48,159 nucleotides of DNA from Acinetobacter lwoffii. GTDB lineage: Bacteria > Pseudomonadota > Gammaproteobacteria > Pseudomonadales > Moraxellaceae. Below are positions 44,138-48,159 of this stretch, piece after piece. How positions within the stretch are numbered: the stretch's first letter is position 1; each line of letters opens with the position of its first letter. The notes under the pieces were generated by a model. It saw only the letters and a program-made list of their open reading frames with translations. It made no database searches and was not told the origin of the DNA. The stretch spans positions 1 through 48,159 of the forward strand of contig NZ_JAMXXK010000026.1 of assembly GCF_024129735.1 (NCBI RefSeq), written 5' to 3'. The position numbers and the translations under genes are program-made.

Positions 44138-44851
44138 ATGCGCATAATTGGTCATCGTGGTGCACGTGGTGAAGCCCCTGAAAATACCTTGGGCGGTTTT
44201 CAATATATTCAGGAGATCGGCATTCGCGCCGTTGAGTTTGATGTTCGTCAGCTCAAAGACAATGCCTTAATCATCATGCATGATGATGACTTTGTGCGTA
44301 CCACCGGTTTGCAGAAGCATCTATACGAGTGTAACCGTCAAGATCTTACCCAATATAATCACGCAGTGGCCTGGTCAGAATGGAATAAAATCGAAGCGAC
44401 CCCACTGCTCGATCAAACCTTAAATGTCATTCGAAATTTCGAGCATATTGAAGTCGAAATTAAAAGCGTAACATCTGAAGCAGCAGCTGAGAAAATCGCG
44501 TTTGAAGTCGAACAGCAATTACAAGGCTATGAGCAGGCAGCCATTATTACCAGCTTTGATGCCAAAATTCTGGATGCATTTAAACAGCAAAACTCACGTT
44601 TAAAACGTGGTTTATTGATTGAGACCGATGTCAAACATCAAGCTATTGATCAGGCGCTGGAACTGGGATGCTGTCATATTGGCTGGATGGATGAACTGGC
44701 CAGTAAAGACCTGATTCAAGCCACGCAGGCTGCCGAGTTGAATATCAGTGTCTGGACAGTGAATGATGTGACCCGAGCTAAACAGCTGCGAGACTGGGGC
44801 ATTCAGGGGCTGATTACCGATTATCCAAAATTGATGCTGCAACAACTCTAA
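44138..44851 (+). CDS. ugpQ: Glycerophosphodiester phosphodiesterase
   Basis: This enzyme hydrolyses deacylated phospholipids to glycerol-3-phosphate and an alcohol. The GDPD signature is intact: IIGHRGARGEAPENTLGGF with catalytic His, EFDVRQLKDNALIIMHDDDF with metal-binding Glu/Asp and second His, and HIEVEIKS. The C-terminal WTVNDVTRAKQLRDWGIQGLITDYP is typical. Its 237 residues and lack of a signal peptide suggest the cytoplasmic UgpQ-like form. It is transcribed alone, with no sn-glycerol-3-phosphate transporter genes nearby. Confidence 0.9.
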   Translation: MRIIGHRGARGEAPENTLGGFQYIQEIGIRAVEFDVRQLKDNALIIMHDDDFVRTTGLQKHLYECNRQDLTQYNHAVAWSEWNKIEATPLLDQTLNVIRNFEHIEVEIKSVTSEAAAEKIAFEVEQQLQGYEQAAIITSFDAKILDAFKQQNSRLKRGLLIETDVKHQAIDQALELGCCHIGWMDELASKDLIQATQAAELNISVWTVNDVTRAKQLRDWGIQGLITDYPKLMLQQL

Positions 44852-45155
44852 ATAATCTCTCTTAGCCTTGATTGATCTAGGTATTTCTTGATCCAGTTCA
44901 TTTCGAAAATGCAATAATGAAAGTGGGAATCTTCCTTAATCAGATTTTATTTGAAAGTGAAATTAAGTTGCCCAACCTCTATATTCTGCAAATTTCCTGA
45001 TAGTATTGTAGAAATTATGAACAACTATTTTCCTCTGATTCATTCGGTTTCCATTTTCTGAAAGAGTGATAATCCTCAGTCACTTAGTCGGAAATCAGAA
45101 CCCGTCTACGCTCGCAAAATGGTCACTTCTGCCCTACTTATTCTGTTACCGACAA
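44852..45155. other. Gene-free stretch upstream of the desaturase
   Basis: I see no credible gene in these 304 bp. The DNA is AT-rich without repeats or clear promoters until the control region described next. Confidence 0.5.
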
Positions 45156-45176
45156 GTACAATACAACCGTACAATA
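45156..45176 (+). promoter_or_regulatory. Tandem GTACAATA sites upstream of the desaturase
   Basis: GTACAATA occurs at 45156-45163 and again at 45169-45176, 13 bp apart. The second contains TACAAT, a possible -10. A leader hairpin (CTGCTGTT/AACAGTAG) follows near 45221-45244. The repeat could bind a regulator of membrane fluidity genes, but it does not match the DesT or FabR palindromes I know. Confidence 0.35.
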
Positions 45177-45291
45177 ATGCTAGTGATGCCTTAGGGCACA
45201 TGCTAATATGGACAAGATAGGCTGCTGTTAAAACCAACAGTAGTTTCTGCTTTTTGTTATACCTTCCGAGGTTCTAGGAGTGCTGTTGGAG

Positions 45292-46458
45292 ATGAATGCT
45301 CCCTTACCCAAAGCCCCCATCAACTGGATTGCTGTGTTTGCATTGGTATTTTTACCGATCGTAGCCCTGATTGCGATTCCGTTGTATGCGTATCACCATG
45401 ATTTTAGCGCTGCCGCTTGGATCAGTATGTTTGTTTTACTGGGCGTAAGCAGCCTCGGCATTACAGCAGGATACCATCGCCTGTGGGCACATCGTGCTTA
45501 TGAAGCCACTTTACCATTAAAAATCATCTTGATGATTATGGGTACATTTGCTGTACAGAATAGTATTTTATTCTGGGCATCTGGTCACCGTACCCATCAC
45601 CGTCATGTCGATGATGTTGATCAAGACCCGTACTCGATCAATAAAGGCTTCTGGTATGCACATATTGGCTGGATGTTACGTGATTATCCATCTGGTGCTG
45701 CCAACTATAAAAATGCGCCAGATCTGTTAAAAGACAAAGTGGTGATGTTTCAGGACAAATACTACGTTCCTTTAGTGATTGCCGTGCATGCTGCGATTTT
45801 ACTGCCCATCGGCTGGGCTGTAGGTGATGTCTGGGGCGTATTACTGTTGGGTGGACTAATGCGTTTAATCCTGAGCCATCATGTGACCTTCTTCATTAAC
45901 TCACTTTGCCACATGTGGGGAAATCGTCCTTATACCGATGAAAATACTGCACGTGACAACTTCGTACTCGCGGTTGCAACTTGGGGTGAGGGTTATCATA
46001 ACTATCACCACATTTTCCAATACGATTACCGTAACGGCGTAAAATGGTGGCAATACGATCCAACTAAATGGTTGATCTGGACTTGTTCTAAACTTGGTTT
46101 AGCTAAAAACTTGCGCCGCATTCCTAGCTTTAATATCAAAAAAGCGGAATTGGCAATGAAGTTTAAATATGCCGAACAGGATCTTGCGGTGTATGGCCAT
46201 GATGTTTCTGAAGATATCTCGGCGGTAAAAACCAAGATCGCACAGGAATATGATGCATTTACCCAAACTTTAAATGACTGGGCGAAGCTGAAAGAACAGG
46301 AAATTCAGGTCAAGAAAGCATCGATGGCTGAAAAAATCCATCAGATGGATGACAAGCTGAAAGTTGAATTCCAGCTGGTTGAACAGCGTCTTTCTCATCA
46401 TCGTCAAACCTTGAATCTACTGGTTCGTAATTTGAAAAAATCTGCAGTTTCTCAATAA
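45292..46458 (+). CDS. Membrane fatty-acid desaturase (delta-9 type)
   Basis: This is a di-iron acyl desaturase that introduces a double bond into saturated acyl chains. The three His boxes are present: HRLWAHR (about residue 60), HRTHHRH (about 100) and HNYHH (about 235). Paired hydrophobic segments lie at about 10-50 and 155-190. The last 90 residues form a charged coiled coil (KIAQEYDAFTQTLNDWAKLKEQEIQ), an extension beyond the catalytic core. The start is unclear: ATG 45292, TTG 45286 (best spaced after AGGAG) or GTG 45280. No ferredoxin or reductase partner is adjacent. Confidence 0.9.
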   Translation: MNAPLPKAPINWIAVFALVFLPIVALIAIPLYAYHHDFSAAAWISMFVLLGVSSLGITAGYHRLWAHRAYEATLPLKIILMIMGTFAVQNSILFWASGHRTHHRHVDDVDQDPYSINKGFWYAHIGWMLRDYPSGAANYKNAPDLLKDKVVMFQDKYYVPLVIAVHAAILLPIGWAVGDVWGVLLLGGLMRLILSHHVTFFINSLCHMWGNRPYTDENTARDNFVLAVATWGEGYHNYHHIFQYDYRNGVKWWQYDPTKWLIWTCSKLGLAKNLRRIPSFNIKKAELAMKFKYAEQDLAVYGHDVSEDISAVKTKIAQEYDAFTQTLNDWAKLKEQEIQVKKASMAEKIHQMDDKLKVEFQLVEQRLSHHRQTLNLLVRNLKKSAVSQ

Positions 46459-46473
46459 AAGCTGTTGAACACT

Positions 46474-46498
46474 AAAGCCCCGATTGGGGCTTTTTTTA
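46474..46498 (+). terminator. Desaturase terminator
   Basis: AAAGCCCC (46474-46481), loop GATT and GGGGCTTT (46486-46493), followed by more Ts. Confidence 0.92.
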
Positions 46499-46590
46499 TG
46501 TCCGAAAGATAACGTGAACTCTCGCTTATACAACAGTTTTATACAGCTATCTTTGTTATAGTAAATTTATTCCAATCCTGTACTGACGCC

Positions 46591-48036
46591 ATGTATTTTA
46601 ACTCTCGCTATCAAACACTACCTGCTCGCCTCTATCATCATCAAGTTCCGCTGCCGTTAAAAGGTGCAAAAGCCGGGCACTTCAATGCCGCTTTGGCAGA
46701 ACAACTACAATGGTCGGATGAAGACAAGGCGCAATGGGTCGAGATTTGTAGCGGTCAGAAAGTCTTCGTTGAGTTTGAACCTTTGGCTATGGTCTATGCA
46801 GGTCATCAGTTTGGGCAATGGGCAGGACAGTTGGGAGATGGTCGCGGGTTGTTGATTGCGCAAATTCTGGATAAAAATAATCAGACCATTGACCTGCATT
46901 TAAAAGGTGCTGGTGCAACCCCTTATTCACGCATGGGCGATGGTCGTGCAGTACTGCGTTCAGTCATTCGTGAGTATCTGGCAGGTCATGCCTTAAATGC
47001 TTTAGGTGTAGCATCCAGTAATGCAGTTGGTTTTACTTCATCAATCCAAGGTATTCAGCGTGAGAAGCTAGAGCCGGGCGCGATGATGTTGCGTACTTCA
47101 GACTGTCATATCCGTTTCGGCCATTTTGAATGGATCAATCAGTATCAGCCAGATCTACTAGCTGAATTTACCCAGAAATGTATCGAATGGCATTATCCAG
47201 AATGCCTGCAAGCCGAACAGCCGATTCTGAGCTTTGCCACAAAAGTTATTCAGCGCACTGCGGTGATGATTGCCAAATGGCAACTGGTTGGTTTTGCACA
47301 TGGCGTGATAAATACTGACAACCTGAATATTACCGGTTCAACTTTGGACTTTGGTCCTTATGGCTTTATGGAGCGCTTCCGTCCGAACTGGATCAATAAC
47401 CACTCGGATTATCAAGGGCGTTATACCTATCAGCAGCAGCCAAGTATTGGGCATTGGAATTTGTGGCAATGGTTAAATAATCTGGTGCCGCTCTGCCCTA
47501 CAGATTATGACAAAGAACAATGGAAACAGGATTTGGCAGCATGTCTGGAGCACTATGAGCCAACATTCTTAGAGCATTATAAATATGGTTTAAATCAGAA
47601 AATGGGCTTGCCAAGTTTCCATAAAGACAGTTTTGATTGTGCGATGGCATTTCTGCGAATTTTGCAAAGTGAGCAACTGGACTACACCCAGAGTTTTATC
47701 CGTCTGCAAAATAAAGACTATGAAGCCATTAAAGATGATTGCTTAGACCGTCGTCAGTTTGAAGCATTTTTGACGCAATATGAAAGCATTCGAGAACAAC
47801 AGGATATTGAAGAGTTACACGCCGCCATGCACTTGATCAATCCACATTATATTCTGCGTAATCACATGGCACAGAAAGCCATTGAACTGGCAGAGCGGGA
47901 TGATTTTTCTGAAGTCGACCGCCTGTTTAAATTACTCAGTCAACCTTATCTGAAACAGTCAGATCTGGAACAGCCTGAAGATTTAGCGCCATTGCCGAGT
48001 GACGTGCCTGAAGTCATGGTGAGTTGTTCTTCTTAA
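46591..48036 (+). CDS. selO: Protein adenylyltransferase SelO
   Basis: SelO is a pseudokinase that binds ATP upside-down and AMPylates protein hydroxyls. It is involved in redox stress. Recognisable blocks are MVYAGHQFGQWAGQLGDGRG (about residue 70), HLKGAGATPYSRMGDGRAVLRSVIREYL (about 104) and GFAHGVINTDNLNITGSTLDFGPYGFME (about 230). The protein ends VSCSS, with Cys479 third from the end. This is where eukaryotic SelO has selenocysteine. At 481 residues it is E. coli YdiU-sized. It is transcribed alone. Confidence 0.96.
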   Translation: MYFNSRYQTLPARLYHHQVPLPLKGAKAGHFNAALAEQLQWSDEDKAQWVEICSGQKVFVEFEPLAMVYAGHQFGQWAGQLGDGRGLLIAQILDKNNQTIDLHLKGAGATPYSRMGDGRAVLRSVIREYLAGHALNALGVASSNAVGFTSSIQGIQREKLEPGAMMLRTSDCHIRFGHFEWINQYQPDLLAEFTQKCIEWHYPECLQAEQPILSFATKVIQRTAVMIAKWQLVGFAHGVINTDNLNITGSTLDFGPYGFMERFRPNWINNHSDYQGRYTYQQQPSIGHWNLWQWLNNLVPLCPTDYDKEQWKQDLAACLEHYEPTFLEHYKYGLNQKMGLPSFHKDSFDCAMAFLRILQSEQLDYTQSFIRLQNKDYEAIKDDCLDRRQFEAFLTQYESIREQQDIEELHAAMHLINPHYILRNHMAQKAIELAERDDFSEVDRLFKLLSQPYLKQSDLEQPEDLAPLPSDVPEVMVSCSS

Positions 48037-48069
48037 TAAAAACGAAGCATATCGCTCCGTTTTTATTAG
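48035..48069 (+). terminator. selO terminator
   Basis: AATAAAAACG-A-AGC, loop ATATC, GCT-C-CGTTTTTATT: a long near-perfect stem starting at the selO stop and ending a few bases before the insertion element. Confidence 0.85.
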
Positions 48070-48070
48070 G

Positions 48071-48159
48071 CGGATTCAAGCGGCAAGTGCAACAGTATAA
48101 AAACCAGCCATAACATCACTGGGCGTATACCATCCCAGTGTCTTTCTGGGGCGATTATT
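48071..48159 (-). mobile_element. 3' end of an IS30-family insertion sequence (cut by the window)
   Basis: From 48159 down to the TGA at 48076-48078 the minus strand reads NNRPRKTLGWYTPSDVMAGF and then YTVALAA-stop. This is the C-terminus of an IS30-type DDE transposase (the NNRPRK.LG....P motif is diagnostic). The bases around the stop (GATTCAAGCGGCAAGTGCAACAG on the plus strand) look like the IS30-type terminal inverted repeat. The element starts within about 5 bp of the selO terminator. The rest lies outside. Confidence 0.85.

Noticed and set aside
44091..45127. Shared CTCGCAAAATG strings at about 44098 and 45111
   Set aside because: The match is 11 bases only, with unrelated flanks. Probably chance.

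Overview
The window is a piece of an Acinetobacter-type chromosome (Moraxellaceae, Gammaproteobacteria). I infer this from the AT-leaning coding style, the orphan gspE, the gigA/gigB-like stress pair, the ppx-accA-tilS-proC-yggT gene string, the many short intergenic CCCTCTCC/GGAGAGGG palindromes, and protein flavour throughout. I cannot name the species. Nearly everything is core metabolism and information processing. The only mobile DNA seen is the 3' end of an IS30-family element at the extreme right edge. There is no rRNA, tRNA, CRISPR array or prophage.

Layout. 1-361: AT-rich non-coding DNA with a leftward promoter. 362-4916 (+): mlaA-like gene, a PP2C phosphatase and STAS protein (gigA/gigB-like), a nitrilase-family amidase, ohr behind a highly structured leader, and a small secreted protein. 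4967-11066: gspE (-), a DUF432-like gene and mscS (+), and a 902-residue DUF2339-type membrane protein (-). 11228-13990: polA (+), then 360 bp of repeats. 14352-19471 (-): one apparent operon, ppx-accA-tilS-proC-yggT. 19744-22362 (+): trxA, rho with a long leader, and an extremely Ala-rich small lipoprotein. 22467-26259 (-): pheS-pheT-ihfA. 26419-28278: a tail-anchored unknown protein and a dead GNAT acetyltransferase. 28435-34520 (-): the translation cluster thrS-infC-rpmI-rplT. It is split by about 3 kb of accessory genes: a YqaA-like protein, a small membrane protein, a glutathione S-transferase, an Hsp20 and an unknown membrane protein. 34745-37211 (-): a PLP-enzyme plus aldonolactone-oxidase-like pair. 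37445-39085 (+): an acyl-CoA synthetase. 39211-41080 (-): trpF-trpB. 41232-43995 (+): a cobalamin module (riboswitch, btuB-like receptor, PduO-type adenosyltransferase). 44138-48036 (+): a glycerophosphodiesterase, a fatty-acid desaturase and selO, then the IS30 remnant.

The strongest unexplained signals are RNA structures in 5' leaders. (a) The ohr leader can fold into a three-way junction whose 15-position closing stem buries the ribosome-binding site. (b) The thrS leader carries a hairpin with a 7-nt loop that matches the tRNA-Thr(GGU) anticodon loop, just upstream of the ribosome-binding site, as expected for a ThrRS autoregulatory operator. (c) The hsp20 leader has a ROSE-like thermometer hairpin below a sigma-32-like promoter. 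(d) The btuB-like gene has a cobalamin riboswitch whose C5 loop can kiss a GGGG Shine-Dalgarno loop. (e) rho has a 227-nt leader with a strong promoter and a possible 32-codon leader ORF. These four regulated genes plus rho make post-transcriptional control the theme of this otherwise ordinary region. No new multi-gene defence or biosynthetic system is visible. The PLP-enzyme/aldonolactone-oxidase pair is the best candidate for an uncharacterised pathway.
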